Assembly: GCA_029379385.1 (NCBI GenBank)
Contig: CM055618.1
Location: 19,073,071-19,137,070 of the forward strand
Direction: 5' to 3'
Origin: Quillaja saponaria
Lineage: Eukaryota; Streptophyta; Magnoliopsida; Fabales; Quillajaceae
Length of the DNA stretch: 64,000 nucleotides
The notes beneath the pieces are model-generated. The model made no database searches. It had not been told where the DNA came from and was given only the letters and a program-made list of their open reading frames with translations. The first letter of the stretch is position 1. Every line of letters begins with the position of its first letter. The position numbers and the translations under genes were made by a program. Shown here piece after piece: positions 13,118-27,086 of the stretch.

Positions 13118-16100
13118 CACTGCAGAGCCTCTGGTAGCGCTTTTCTCATTATAGTCTCAAAGTGGCCACCGTCTTGTAGTTAGGTAACATTTTGACTTGA
13201 AGAACTTTGTTGCACTGCTGTTGTTTGAATAAAGTTCTGTTCGTCCTCTGGGTGTCTGTGTTGGGTAATGGGTGGAAGGTGGAGTATGGGAGGGGCTCTC
13301 ATTCAATGCCGAGTAAACAGTTTCTTGGTAGTACATAATATTTTTTGTTTGCTTCAGTACTGAACATTGGCTGTTTGTTTGTATGCTTTTTTAATGCGCA
13401 AGAAAGAAATGAATATAGAATAGGCTAATATTTATAAAGAAAGTACTATGTAATTTGCCAAACTCAAAAAAGGAAGTTAACATATTAGATTAAGAGTATT
13501 GTTATATAAATTACAAATATAAATATTATTAGGTGCATTACAAATATACTAGAATATAAAAATAAAATCACTATAATTTTTTTTTAAGGATTTACCTGAT
13601 AATAATTTGTAGTGCACATAATGATACCTAGATTAAGTTCTTTACTTTTCTACTTTCTACTGTGCAACTGGGGCTGAGGCTAAAGTGGTGTTGTCTTTTA
13701 TATATGAAATTAAATATGGTGTGGCAATGATAAAATTTAAAGGTCAGCGGATAAAACTTTTTTTTTTTTTTCCTGTTATAAGTAACATCAACTTGTGTCA
13801 TTATTTATTGTTGGCAACCTTTCTAATATGTAAGTTGCCTAACTCCGCATTTTTGGGAACTGAACCAAGGGGTTTAATGGGAAAAAAGAGCATTTAACAT
13901 GGAAATTGTTGACCCGGTACATATTTTTGAAGTCCAAATCAGTTGACAATTATGGTTAGCTTTAAAAATAATAAAAATGTTCAACTACAAGTTTCTTCAA
14001 AGAATGACTAATATTGAGCTGTCTTTGATTCTTAATAGTCCTTTCTAGGAGATAAGAGGGGCTATATACTGCTTAGAATATTGAATTAGGGAGTTAATTA
14101 GTTAGTTTGACGGAGATATCAACCAAAATTTATGTAGTCTTATTACACTTAATTTATTGAGATAGTCCAAGAATGTAATTTCATATGGTGGTCTGCAAAT
14201 TATGAGAACTTTTTTTTTTTTGTTAGAAGGCAGGAGATCATTTGGTTGAAGAAGTTTTTGAACATTTAAGAGTATGAGGGAGGGTCTTAACTCTGATGTT
14301 GTTCATGAGCTATTGGAGCTGTTTGGTTCAAACAAACTTGCAGGAACAAAGTTCTTTCTTGTGCCATCTTTTGATCTGTTTCTTATAGTACAAAGTACCT
14401 GTCTCCGTGTTAATTTCTGAAAATTAAGATTTCTCTATGTTACTGTCCTTGCATTTCTCAATGCTCAATTCTGTGAATTCCATTCCAGTAGAGTAAACTA
14501 CTTAAATTTTTGGGCTTCATCATGTGGAATCCTCTGTTTGTTTTATAGAAGCAGCTGCTGCAATCATTATGCAGTTGGAGGGGTCTGGTCTTCAGCAAAA
14601 AGTGAGTGAAGCCAAACTTCCTGCTTTCATGATGCAATTATCTGCTAATTGTATTGTATTTTTCAAGTTTGAATGCTAATGTAGATGTCTGATTACTACT
14701 TTATTTGACCGATGTATTACTCACACCAGACAGTATTTGGAACCAAACGGACTTTGGTTGACCGTTGACCAGAGGACACACCAAGGCTTTCAATACAAAG
14801 TGAAAAAATTGTTCTTTGAATGAGAGACTTACAGAGGCATTAGCATCATGCCAGAAGACGCTAGAAAAAAGGCAGATATTGCTAGGTTAGTTCCTTTCTT
14901 GTAAAAACCATAATTATATCATACTTCCCAACGTTAACACACTCCATTGTACCTTTTCTGCACCTATATTCTCATTTCTAGACATGAGTTTTAAGTAACT
15001 TTTCATTTAATACTGTTGTTGTTTCATCTGTTTTGCATACGCCTATAGAAGAGTATTAGTGATCCAATTGATTCCTCCAGCTGCCCCCCAACCTCTGAAC
15101 AAGGAAACACAAAAGGAGAGAGTATTACGATGTGTTTAAGAAAACTTGAATTCCCCTGCCATTGAGCCATTTATCGTTGCAAAAAAGATAAATGCAACAA
15201 CAATGCTGTTTTAACCACCTGGATGGGTTCAGTGCCATCAGAATGTTATCACGAGCATTGAAAATAGCCAATAAGAAATACTTTAGAATTCTCCCTATCC
15301 ATATTAAAGTTGCACCATACACGTGGAATTCAAAAATCTCATCCATAACCACCAAAATTATTGCTTCATTACACTTCTAAGGTATAATTAAATAATAATA
15401 TCATATAAAAAATAGTAATATCTTAAGGATTTGTAGAAAAAAAAAATAAAAAAAATCATACATACATACATACTGTGCTACCAGTCACGTTTCAGTTTAA
15501 AATATCTGCCCAAGACCATTTGGCATCTTAATATTAGACATCCAGTCTGTACTTCCGCGGGCATCTATCGTATCTGGTTCCCTCCAGACTCCTGCTAAGG
15601 TACCCAGTAAATAATGGTATATATTAGGGTGGCTCCAGTCGTGGATAATCATAATTTGTTTTTGATATAACTGTATTTATTATCTCTAGAATATATTATT
15701 TTTATCAATTTGTTAGTTTTGCATGGCTGATAGCGTCGTACAAATCTTTTGGTATTAAACAAAATTAATTAAAAATATATTCTTAATTAGAAAATAAATG
15801 TAATTTTTTTTTTTTTCATTCGGTAGACTAATATTTTTCTGGAAAAGATTCGGCAATATATGAAAGTGGCGTGCGTAATTCTGTCTCTGTAAGTTTATTT
15901 TATTTATTTAAATAAATAATGTATCAGACTATGAGAAGTCTGAATGAATGAAAATTACGCGCCGTCGATTGCTTTTCCTTTCACGAAATGCTCACTCACT
16001 AGAACCTTCAACAATCTTCCACCCATGAAATATGCTTGAATCACAGCCACAAGAATATTGTTTCATCAACTGCACGCACCTTAGAAAACGTGGGACTCAA

Positions 16101-16600
16101 ACCTCCGATTCCTACACACAAGACACACTCCTACCTACGAGAAGTGGCTCCACCACACCTCTCCCTGTCTGGCTGTCACCATTAATTTAATTTACTCTCT
16201 CCATCGTTTTCTCAACTTTGCCAAAATGCAGATTTTTTTTCTCTGATTTTTGTCACAAGTTAACTTCATGACACCCCATTAAACATGCCAACTACATTCA
16301 TGTAGATTTTCCGGATAAGATTTGAGCTTAAAGTTGGGTGTATTGGCTTGTCACCCACCCCATTGTTCATTATGTCTTTGTTTGTACCCAAAACCCCATT
16401 GCATTACCAAGCCTCCTTCTTCTTGTTAACTCCGAATGACGATGAATTCCATAGCTATATGTGTCATTAGAATCTTTTTTAAATGTTTCTCGTATAAATT
16501 ACTCTGAAGTAGTACAGATGTATATATCTACTGCTTAAGACTTTGATTTCATTGTAGTATAGTACTATAGTTTGTGGCCGCTTTTGATTTCATTTTGTTA
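13118..16600. other. Intergenic, no supported gene
   Basis: Contains exon-like fragments that are open in one frame and flanked by AG and GT, near 14550-14600 and 14830-14890. They have no recognisable homology and could not be joined into one frame with confidence. The last ~600 bases are presumably promoter and leader of the Nudix gene. Confidence 0.4.
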
Positions 16601-16654
16601 ATGTTTGTGGCTACCAGTGTATGTTAAGTAGGTGAGATTTGGATTCTGTCATTA

Positions 16655-19600
16655 ATGGAGATGAATTTGTTTGGTTCCAAATCTGTGTCTACTTCTGAGA
16701 TGGTTCATGTGGGAGGAACGTATTCGAGCCTGTTTTTGAGTTCCAGAGACAAAGCCACTGTTAGATTTTCTAAACAGTTCTATTGTCCCAGAGGTAATTG
16801 TTCTATTTTTACTTTCTGCACTTGGTTGAGTGCTTGTAAGATGGGAAACCAGTAGTGCCTCAAATCGTTATAATTTGAAAATTGATTCCCTAAGTTCCTC
16901 CTTTCTTTTCCTCCATGAACGAAACAGAGTGTATAGTTTGTTTTCATCTCATCCTTTTTTTACCTCAATGTTGTGTATCAGAAAGTTTGAAGCTTTTTGT
17001 AAATTGATCAAATATCGTGCAAGTTACAACAAACATATGCGCACACATATGATCAGTAAATTAGAATGCAGGCCTCTTCTTTTCACTTTCCATACTTGAG
17101 ACATAAAGAAATAGGTTTTGACCTTGCAAGAGCATATTCCTCTCTATCTAACACAACCCTCATTTTGTGTTCAGGGATATTTTTTACTTCAAGTAATATT
17201 TATTTGTCAGATAAAGCTATCACTTCAGTTGGTCCTCATATTCTAGCAGCAGAAACTAATTGTCATGGTATAAATGGAATAAATGGGGAAACTTCAAATC
17301 TGTATTCCAGAAATATGAGAGTACTTGATGCCTTTGACGACGAGTATGGGGGAGTTGTGATGGATACTGAAAGGTTACCAGAGAGCCCATCCGCTTTTGC
17401 ACCTTCTCTTCATTTTTCTCTTGCTCATTGGAAGAAGATGGTAAATTACCTGTCAGTGTTTTGATTATCACTTAGGTACAATGCAACTCCACATTTCTGT
17501 GTTATACTAGAACTTTGTCATATGCAGACCATCAAGTAGAAATCCACTACTATGACTTCTTTTGTTAAGAAAGATTTGAACTTTCAGTCTATAGGCAATG
17601 AGAAATCATAGGTGCCTCTCTAGCTAATGTATACCATCAGTAAGGCAACTTTACGCTTCAAGTTTCTGATATCATCTTCCCTTCAATATAATATTGCAGT
17701 CCTGTTCTGGTGGATTGATGTATTATTTCTTTAACTCAAGCAAAATAAATAAGTCTGGCTAACCACATAGAAACTTCTGTGACATAGTATGCCTGATGAA
17801 TCAGAAGACGTGCTTTTGCAAAAGTCTTTGCTTGGTTGTGGTTTTCTGGGTGACTGCATATTTTATCTTAAAGGCATCATCCTGAATTTTTTTGAAGTAC
17901 TAGAATTTGATTGCAGGGAAAGAAGGGAATTTGGCTTAAGCTGCTGGTAGAACAATCTGAGCTTGTTCCAATTGCTGTGAAGGTAATGTAACTCTGCATA
18001 AGAAAACTTAATTCAGCCCGTCATCTTCAGTGCATGCAAGTTCACAAAGTAACTCAAGATCTTGATACCAAAACATCTCAGTGTGAGCACTAAATGTTCT
18101 GCATTCTTTTCTACTTATTAGGTTCCTCCTCTCTGTTTAGACATTTAAGCATAACTGAAAATGAGGTAACTCGTTTTGGTTTCAGGAAGGCTTTCAATAC
18201 CACCATGCAGAGCAAGGATATGTGATGTTGACATACTGGCTTCCTGAAGGACCTTGCATGCTTCCTGCTAATGCGTCACATCAAGTAGGAGTTGGAGGAT
18301 TTGTTATCAATCAGAACAATGAGGTATAATTGTTTCTGTTGGTTAATGGAGATTGGAATAAGCTTAGGTTCCTGTCCTTGCTGAACAAACAAGGACATGT
18401 TCAAAACCCCCATAAAAACGCTTTACATCAGTGACCTTATTGTGGCCTTTTATTTCGCAACAAGTATTTTTGATATATTTTATCAGTTTATGAAGGTTTG
18501 AAAGCAACTTTGTAATAGACGAATTTTTGTTGCTCTGCATCTCAGGACTGGGAAGCCTCAAGAGCAATCTCATAAAGACGGCTACAGATTGTTTATAAGT
18601 TGTACAGCATGTGAACATTTTTTTTCCGTAGATAATATCGTGTTATAAATTTGCGCAGGTCCTTGTGGTGCAAGAAAAACACTGTGCGCCATCATCTTCT
18701 GGTCTCTGGAAAATACCAACTGGGTTCATTCTTGAGGTAATTATTTGAAGTTTACGTTTTCGACTATTAGATTGAATGGTCTAGAAAAGAAAGGAGAAAA
18801 CTAGAATGGAAATTATGGTAGTTTAGGTACTTTTTTTTTTTTTTTTTTAAGAATTATTCATCATTTGATTGATTATTACCAGGCAGAGGAGATATATACA
18901 GGAGGCATAAGAGAAGTGAAAGAGGAAACTGAAGTAAGCATTATGTAGTTGAAATATTTCATCTGACATAAAATTTCTTCTGAAGTAGTACTTTACTGTC
19001 AAATCAGGTTTTCCTCTAATAATTGTTGTCTTGTGTTGCAGATTGATTCTGAGTTTGTTGAAGTGATAGCTTTCAGGTAAGTAGAATAATAATACTCTGC
19101 CAATTTTTGTGTTTGAAACAGAAAGAGTAAGGGATATTAGCTATGATTTAGTGCAAAACTTATAGCTATTACTATTCAGTGGAGTTGCCGTCTCTACATG
19201 ATTGATATCCTCTTGTAATTAATTATTACAGCCACAGTCCATTACCCCAATTTCCTTCTGTATAATGACTTGCACTGTTGATTAAGACTGTTGTATAGTC
19301 ACAAATCATAACTCAGTTGCTGTAAACGATTACTGCAATACTTTTCCTGTATACTTATGTCATTAAGTAAAAGAATAAAATGTTCTCGTTATGACTTCAA
19401 TTTCAGGCATATTCATAACATGGCATTCGAAAAGTCGGATTTGTTCTTCATTTGCATGCTAAGACCTCTGTCAACTCAGATCATTGTTGAGGATCTTGAA
19501 ATTCAAGCTGCCAAGGTTAAGAACTTTGTCTCATATTTTGTTCATTGACTCTCCCACAGAACCCTCTCCTGTTCTTGAGGAAATGGAGAGGAATCGGATC

Positions 19601-20340
19601 CATGTACATTGAGGAAGTTCATACAATTTCTTTCAATCTACAGCAATAGTTTTTTTTTTTTTCTTACATGCTGGGGTGAAATCACATATGCACGAATAAC
19701 CTTGCGCGGGTTCAGAATGAGTTGGTGGTTTTCCGTGCATTGAGTTCCTTATTCCCTTCTATATTTTTTTTTTTTGCCAAAATGATTAAATGAAGTATCA
19801 CATGGTTTTCCTCCAAACGATATTTTTTTATCAGCATCCATATTGGAGACTTGGGAGTATTTAGAAAATCATGATGACCAGAAGACCTAATGTGCCACAT
19901 TGTACTGTGATGACCAGTTGCTCCATGTATCATTTCTTCCTGTCACATGTACTCATGACTCCTGAGGTCGGTGTCGCAGCTGCTGTGCTTAAGATTACTA
20001 GTAGAACTACATGCAACTTTCTACTAGTGACTGTGCCGCATAGATTATAAGATTAATACTATGTTATGCTGAAGTTCAGAACTTTGTTTTCTCTCTCACA
20101 TTTGGCTTCTGACTTACAGTATAACTCTTGCAGTGGATGCCATTAGTTGAGTTTATAAAGCAACCACTCATCCAGGGAGATAACATGTTCAAGAAGGTCA
20201 TTGATATTTGTTTTGCTCGATTAGGGAAACATTATTGCGGCTTATCTGTACATCAAATGCTTTCCAAATTTGATGGCAAGCCATCTTCCCTGTATTATAA
20301 TGTCGTTGACAGTAAAAATATCAACTGTGTTGGAAATTAA
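16655..20340 (+). CDS. NUDT8: Nudix hydrolase, NUDT8-like
   Basis: Nine exons join in frame to 362 residues: 16655-16793, 17175-17440, 17917-17982, 18186-18323, 18659-18736, 18883-18933, 19042-19076, 19407-19515, 20134-20340. All introns are GT-AG. Nudix proteins hydrolyse nucleoside diphosphates linked to another moiety; the substrate of this clade is not settled. The Ser-rich N-terminus may be a plastid transit peptide. The plant-specific pre-Nudix domain covers about residues 85-190, with VLDAFDDEYGGV and GYVMLTYWLP. The Nudix box is residues 225-247 (G225, E231, R239-E240, E243-E244). Its last conserved Gly is Glu246. The C-terminus (HQMLSKFDGKPSSLYYNVVD) is characteristic of NUDT8. The neighbours ERF and DeSI are also neighbours in Arabidopsis. 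Assignment to this clade is firm; NUDT8 versus a close paralogue is likely but not proved. Confidence 0.92.
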
Positions 20341-21600
20341 AGGCATCCAAACAGCAATCACCATTTCCCAGAAATGTTCCATGCTTCGTATCAGAAGAGT
20401 GAATCTCTCATTCTCTTCTCTGTTTCCACTAGTTGATGCTAAGAGCAAGTGGATGATATATACACACCTGATGTATAAAAGTAACTATCATTATGTTTTC
20501 AATGTAAGTATATCTGCAATCACAATGCTCCTATAGAATACGTGCAGCCTGCGCCCATCAGAGCTTCCTTTTTATTGATGTGCTCTTTCAGAAATAGTAA
20601 CTTCAAATGAGGTGTATGGCCTTCGTGGTTAAGATCCAGTTGTAGGTTCCATCTCTGGCTTTTCAGATCATTTTCTTTGTTTTGGGGTGATAGATGGAAA
20701 CAAGCCCTATTTTTCAGGTTGGTGTGTCATTACTATTGCCAAGTTCTCTGCTATATGGGATTTATTTATTACCAAATGAATTCATTTAAACATGTTAGAA
20801 TTGGAATCAAATGAGTGTATTTTTTAAATATTCAATCATTCTGTTTTTCTTTTCTTTTGCAACAACAATCATTCTGTGACCAATGGAAATCTATTTGTGA
20901 GACATTTGCTTTCTTTTTATGAAATAATTTTATTTACAACATAGAATTTATATTATTTAATATATAATTATTCCTTCAAAATAAAAGTTATTTTTAAAAC
21001 TTCAAAGGATTGCAGGAAAAAATAGATATATATTTTTTTGTGTAAGAATAAGACTCATTTTTTGGTTCTATAATTATTCTTACTCTTTTTTTTTTTGGGA
21101 GTAAGTCTTTTTCTTCTTTTCTTTTTTGTTGAAAAATAATGAAACTAACTGATAAAAGAAAAAACAAAATTAAACTGTGAGATAACTTGTACAATTAAAA
21201 AACTGATTATTTATTTTTGTTGGAAGGAAGAAAATAAAAAAAAAAATTATAATAAATCATTGTCACAAAATTTAATCACTATAATGGAAGGATCTTGGCG
21301 GCTAGTACCCTCAACATGCAGAGAATCACCTCTGAAAATTTGGAAGTTCTCTCTCTCTTTACCAAGCGAGACTTTCTTTCTAGGATCCTTCATTACGATC
21401 CAGCTTTATTTGCTCCTCTCTATGAAATGTAAACTCGGTCTTGATGAAACCTTCTTTTCATTTTTCATTGTTCTTGTCAATTTTGCTTGTTTTTAAGATT
21501 CGGGGCTAAAATTTTCCAACTTTTTGTCAATTTCATTTTTTTTTTTTTAGGGTTTTCTTGATGATGAAGAAGATGGGATTGTAATTCGGGTAATTTTGGA
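20341..21600. other. 3' flank of Nudix gene and DeSI promoter
   Basis: No separate gene is seen. The first few hundred bases are presumably the Nudix 3' UTR. The last ~300 bases, with pyrimidine runs and GGATCTTGGCGGC, are the likely promoter and leader of the DeSI gene. Confidence 0.5.
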
Positions 21601-21635
21601 GAAACGTGGAGAGGGGAGGGAGGAAATTTGATTCA

Positions 21636-24600
21636 ATGCGGTTGTTCCCCTTGAGTTCGAGCTCGAGCCCGAGTTCGGGCTCCGAAAAGGAGGAGAGTAT
21701 TGGCCAAAACAGTCGTGCTATGTTGTATCTAAATGTGTATGATCTTACGACAGTAAATAACTACCTTTACTATTTTGGGTTCGGAATCTTTCATTCCGGC
21801 ATTGAAGGTATGTGGTTTTTCATGTTACTATTGCTTATCGTCCTAATGCAAATTATGTTGTAAATTTCAATTTTTGAATGTTGTATAAATTGTTTGGTTT
21901 TGAAGTTATTTTGGTAATCTTGGGATTATTTATGATGATCAATTGGTTTACATGATTCGTACTTTGCACTTGCTTATATGACATTAATGGGTGATAACTA
22001 TGGCATTTTCTTTGTGCATAATAAAAATAACCTGAAGCAGTAGTTTGGGAAAGGTTGAGAATGCATTACTATATCTTAGGGTTTCCATTTTGGTCTTTTG
22101 CATGGTATTGTACCGTAGATTCGAAAGATGGGTACACATACTAGAAATGACGATAGAAGAGAAGATTGATGTCTTTAGCCTGTATACCATTATTGGTTAC
22201 CAACTTATGATCTTCTACAGTCTTCAGACTGTAGGGCCCTTGGTTGTTGCTTTGTTGGTGTACACATATTCTTTTCCTAGTAGTGTGCGACATTGGTTTA
22301 AAATCTTAATGGGGTTAGCTTTTGATCATGGTAGAGAGAGTATTTTAATTGTTATGTACGGATAATTAAATGTAAGTTTTCTGCTGACATCAGAGTGCAA
22401 CTTTTGGGTATTGGTTGAGATACATATACTGCTATATACCAACTGGTTTATCTGAAGATATCCAAATGTATAAGGTCAAGTAAATGTACCTTCCTTTAAT
22501 CTATGTCTTGTATGTTTTCTTTTTTGGTTGTTTTGCAATTTAAATTTGCTTCCTGGAAGAAGTGGTAAAGCAACCGTTGTGTTTCATTTTCGGAGAATCA
22601 TATTCTCCATGCATTTAATTGCATTTCTGTAATCTATTGAGTTTGAAGATAAGAGATTCTGATATGCAAGGAATCACCTTGGTTTCTTCAGTTTTTGTAC
22701 TGATATGTAATCAAAGAGGCATTATGGTCTTTCAGGAATGTATGCTATCTTCTACTTGATAGAATGAGCCTACTAGAAAGCAATGTATAACTAAAAGAAA
22801 AACCCTAAATGTGAGTATACTATGGAAATTGACTTGAGGGTATACAAAATCGCACTATGGCCATGCTCATGGAAAGCTTGGTTGCCATAGCGCCTAGACA
22901 ATGGCTAAAGATAAATAAGATCTTTTGCAGTTAATTAGTGAACCCGACTTTAAGTACTCTCAAGTAAAATTATATCCATAATATAAGATTGGGGATTTTT
23001 GTTTCCTTCTGAAATGTGCAATTCAATCACACCTGTAAGTAAAGGAAAAAGGGAAATCATAATTGCATGATTGTTTTGTGTAATCATTCGAGGAAAAAAG
23101 GGAACTACTATTTCAAATATGATTATATGCTGAGAAAATATTATTATAACGGAGTATCTTGGTACTAAAAACTTATTTTGGGTGAATGATGGTTTTTGAT
23201 GAGCTGTAATTTCGGAAATAGTAACTGCACTTTTTTCCTTGGTTGATTTAGCCTGCTAGGCTGCTACCAAATATTGAATGATATACTTATATTATGATGT
23301 TTCATGGGAACTTCCACTCGTTTTGATATAGGCTTCAAAATTCATGTGGAGTTCTTTTAAGTGGTGCTTTTAACTATGACACCGAATTTCTCATTCTAGT
23401 GAATCAAATTGCTTTGTGTTCAATATGCCAAAGTACATTTACTCCATCGATAGTAGATATTTTTTGGCATGTAAGGGCTTCACTCTGGTGGTGCATTTGT
23501 ATGGTTGCATGGCTTCTATCACCAGCATGGGTAGTTGTAGAAGTGCAATAAATCATGCCTAATAAAGTACAATTAACACTTTATTGGAAGCAAAAAAAAA
23601 AAAGAATTTGCTTCTATCTACTTTGTGATAAAAGAATCTCATTATATACCCTTTCTTGTTAAAATTGCAACAAAAAGTTTCCTTTTCTCTTAGAGTTGCA
23701 AATGTGTTTCTGCCTTTCTGGTGGGTCTGGCATTTGTATATTATTACAAATCAACGTGTAAAGATGTGGAATTGCCAAACTGCTAAGCTTGGCTTGGTGT
23801 CCATTGGCACTCTTATGGATACAATTTTGTTAAATAACTTTGAAATAGCTCCATCTCAACTTTTTCAATACTTTGGGGCTAATATAGAGTATTTTATTTT
23901 TATGAACAGTGCATGGTGTGGAGTATGGCTTTGGAGCACATGAGTACCCTACTAGTGGGGTGTTTGAGGTGGAACCAAGAAGTTGCCCTGGCTTCATCTT
24001 CAGACGATCAGTGTTCTTAGGCAGCACTGATATGTCTCGTTCAGAATTTCGTTCTTTTATGGAGCACCTTTCTGCGAAGTATCATGGTGACACCTATCAT
24101 TTGGTTTCCAAGAACTGCAACCATTTTACTGATGAAGTCTGCCAGAGGCTAACTGGAAAGCCCATTCCTGGATGGGTAAATCGGGTGGCTCGTGTAGGTG
24201 AGGAACCCTCTTTTAACAGGAAGAATATATGTGTTGCATGTTCATTTTTTTCAGTTAGTGTTGGAAATGGATATTATCAATACTTTAGATTCCCAGACCC
24301 TAAAATGATATACATCATCCAAAATTATATTGGGTCTTCCCCGCTAGTTTAAATGCAAGCTCCTCCAAACCCTCAAAGCCTTATCAAATGACACTTTCGC
24401 ATTTTGTTATATTGGATTTGAAGGCCGTTCTGCTTATACTTTCTCGTCTTGTGATTGTACATGTTGCCCCCCACCCCCAAAAGAAAAAAAACTTTTTTCC
24501 CCTCATTTATCATACTCAGTTTGAAGTTTCAGGTTCATACTGCAATTGTCTTCTGCCAGAAAACATTCAGGTCGATGCAGTTAGACATCTTCCTGAACAT

Positions 24601-25189
24601 CATGAATATATTTCTGGTAAGGATGTTTAAAGGCTTAGTGGTTCTAATTCTTGTACATCTTCCTTCAAGTACTTTAAGGACTACCCATGGATTTATTATG
24701 CTATATTTTTCATAGATTTGTGCTCTGAAGTTAGAAAACGGAAGAAACCTTGGTACAGTGGGTTCTCTCATCCTTCCCCTTCCTGCTGGCTGCCCGGGCA
24801 GGGTATCCACAAAAGTCTATGCATCATTCAGTATTTCATTAATTAGACCCAGAGCCGTTTTAGTTTAATGTTAGAGTTTAAGCACAGGAAGTTAAGTTTG
24901 GTAATTTTTGTAGTGTTTAATCATCAATTCTTAGGATTTTGTATACGTGATTCTCTGGGCTCACGAAATAGAATTCAGGCATTGTTCTCCTTGATATATA
25001 TTTGTATTCCTCCCACAGAAAAGAATCTGATAGTCTGCCACTGCAGATGATGAGGGGTCTGAAACTGATGCAACCGCATCAGTAGGGAGTGAAGAGGAAC
25101 AGCCAGATCATCGTCTGCTAACTACACCAAACGGTGATGTGGTGTTTCTGAAGGAAAAACCAGTGCGGCTAGCAAGGGAGCTCCTCTGA
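21636..25189 (+). CDS. DeSI-like desumoylating isopeptidase (PPPDE family)
   Basis: Four exons (21636-21807, 23910-24197, 24533-24616, 25047-25189) join in frame to 228 residues. The PPPDE/DeSI fold is a papain-like cysteine isopeptidase that removes SUMO or ubiquitin-like modifiers. The putative catalytic His is His53 in GIFHSGIEVHGVEY and the nucleophile is Cys127 in SKNCNHFTDEVCQRLTGKPI. The family signature FGAHEYPTSGVFEVEP is intact. The sequence closely matches the plant deSI-like proteins of the At4g17486/At5g47310 type. The short N-terminal tail is Ser-rich and the C-terminal tail acidic (DDEGSETDAT). The first intron is unusually long, 2.1 kb, and holds no recognisable gene. Confidence 0.93.
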
Positions 25190-26050
25190 TTTTTATTTTT
25201 TTTTCTCTCTTCTCTATCCCTAATATTTCTTGTTTCCTTTTGTTGTTTGTACGGGGTATTGTATAAGATTAGTTGTGGCAGTGATTGTCACTGAATTATT
25301 TGAGACTGGCAACATTTTTCCCGGTACAATGACGATACTCAAGAGTTGTATGTAGCCTGTAATGTTCAATATGAGCAGGCTGTATAGAATTGGTCATCTT
25401 TCAGCTAGAACTACAATTTGTATTCTATTAGAAGCAATTTTCTTTTGCTTCTGTAATTTGAAAAGAAAAAGTAACAGTGGCGTGTACATGGGAATGATGA
25501 CTAATGTGCTTGCTTTGTGTTGCTCTGCTTTTGGTAGAATACACCAACTATTGCATCAGTAATGGTATCTGAGTTTTGTGTATATTTCATGCTTCCTTAT
25601 GACGATTGTTAAGTTCTTTAAGCTAATCAGATGGTACTATTATGTTAGGCAGTAAAGATTAAAGAAGGCTGCAGGCCAAGTAAACTTATTTTAAGGCAGA
25701 AGAAGAAAGTGCTGATTGGAAGGTACAAAAAGCAGAAAATGGCAGACACATAGACTGCTTTATGACCCAAAAGTTTATTAAAACCTGCAAGTAAGCAAAT
25801 TCTTTATGTCAAGTAGAAATTCATATTTTATTCTGTTATTCTGAAAAATAGAAAATAAATAAATGAAGGAATCTAATTAGGCTGAAGCTTCTTTGCCTTG
25901 GCTTTTTGGACCACACACTTCGAGTCCTTCTGGGTGTACTAGACTTGACTTTACTTCCTGTTCGGTCTTCCACCTCTTGATATTACTGCAATTCGGAATA
26001 AAATTTACTGACACTACCATTGCCCTGACCTTGTATCTTTGCATGCTTAA
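25190..26050. other. DeSI 3' flank and ATL-like promoter
   Basis: No gene is supported. The minus-strand frame at 25877-26188 is a shadow overlapping the start of the next gene. Confidence 0.5.
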
Positions 26051-27086
26051 ATGATGGATACCTTCATCTTCTTCATCCTCTTCTGGGTTTCCATCTTCCA
26101 AAGCATTGAAGTTCTTAATGCAAATTGCAGTGATGCAAGGCCTGAAATCAGGTTCCCTTTTCAAGTAAAAGGCCAGCAGTCTCAACATCGGAATACCTCT
26201 GGTAGTTTTGAGCTAATTTGCAAAGAGAACACCACCACAATTCACTTCCCATCCTATGGGAACTTGGTTGTAGAATCCATTTCTTACAAAACCAAAAAAC
26301 TCAATCTTCTTGACCCAAATAATTGTATCCATGAAGTCTTTCTAAACCTTAATCTCAACCTTACCCCGTTCCAGTATTACTATGTGCTTAGAAACTACAC
26401 ATATCTTAACTGTTCTGCTAGTCTTTCACCTTTATCTTTCACAGAAATTCCATGTTTAAGGAGCTCTAATTACCATTTTTACACTGTTGACCCTTCACTG
26501 CATGTGCCACTTTCATGTACACCAGTCAAAACAGTTGCAATTCCTTTTGGATATAGTCCATATCTGTCAGATAATACTTTTGGTCTTGCGTTAACTTGGG
26601 ACTTGCCGGACTCTGAAGACTGCAAAACAGAGCATCAAGCTGAAAATTTCTACATAACATCTAATAATACAGGTAAACTCATCTTTTCCCTTTCCCTTGC
26701 CATTTTCAATGTAAAAGTTTAGATTTTTTTGATCCATTCATTATTCAACTTTGAATTCAAAATCAACTAGAATATGGCTTGAATAATTGTTTTGGTGAAG
26801 AAGTCCAAGATTTATGACAAACATTAGTAGCACTCATTTTTGTGTCCTGCAGGTAGATTTAACAATGATTTAATTTGGATAAATTTCCATTGTAATCAAT
26901 AGCAGCTGATTTATGTGTGTGTATGTTTGTTGATTTTCTTGAAACATTTTTGGTTTGATGTGTGCAGTTCTAAGTATTAGCATCTGCATTCTTGCGGTAG
27001 CAACAGCAATATTAAGCGTGAAGATCCATTACAACAAGAAGCTTTTTCATCAGGAGGGAGATATATTGATGAAGTTGACAGGTTGA
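26051..27086 (+). CDS. ATL20/21-like receptor fragment lacking its RING domain
   Basis: Two exons (26051-26672 and 26968-27086) join in frame to 246 residues. Residues 1-24 are a signal peptide (MMDTFIFFILFWVSIF), with a second possible start at residue 2. The extracellular part resembles the GUB_WAK_bind domain of RING-H2 proteins ATL20-ATL22: a Cys near the mature N-terminus, ARPEIRFPFQV, an internal IPCLRSSNYHFYTVDPSL, and several Asn-linked glycosylation sequons. Exon 2 encodes a single membrane helix (VLSISICILAVATAILSV) and a short basic tail ending in MKLTG and a TGA stop. Full-length relatives are about 370 residues and continue into a RING-H2 ubiquitin-ligase domain. No Cys/His ring pattern is found downstream. 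The gene is either a truncated relic or a real ligase-less surface protein. Confidence 0.8.
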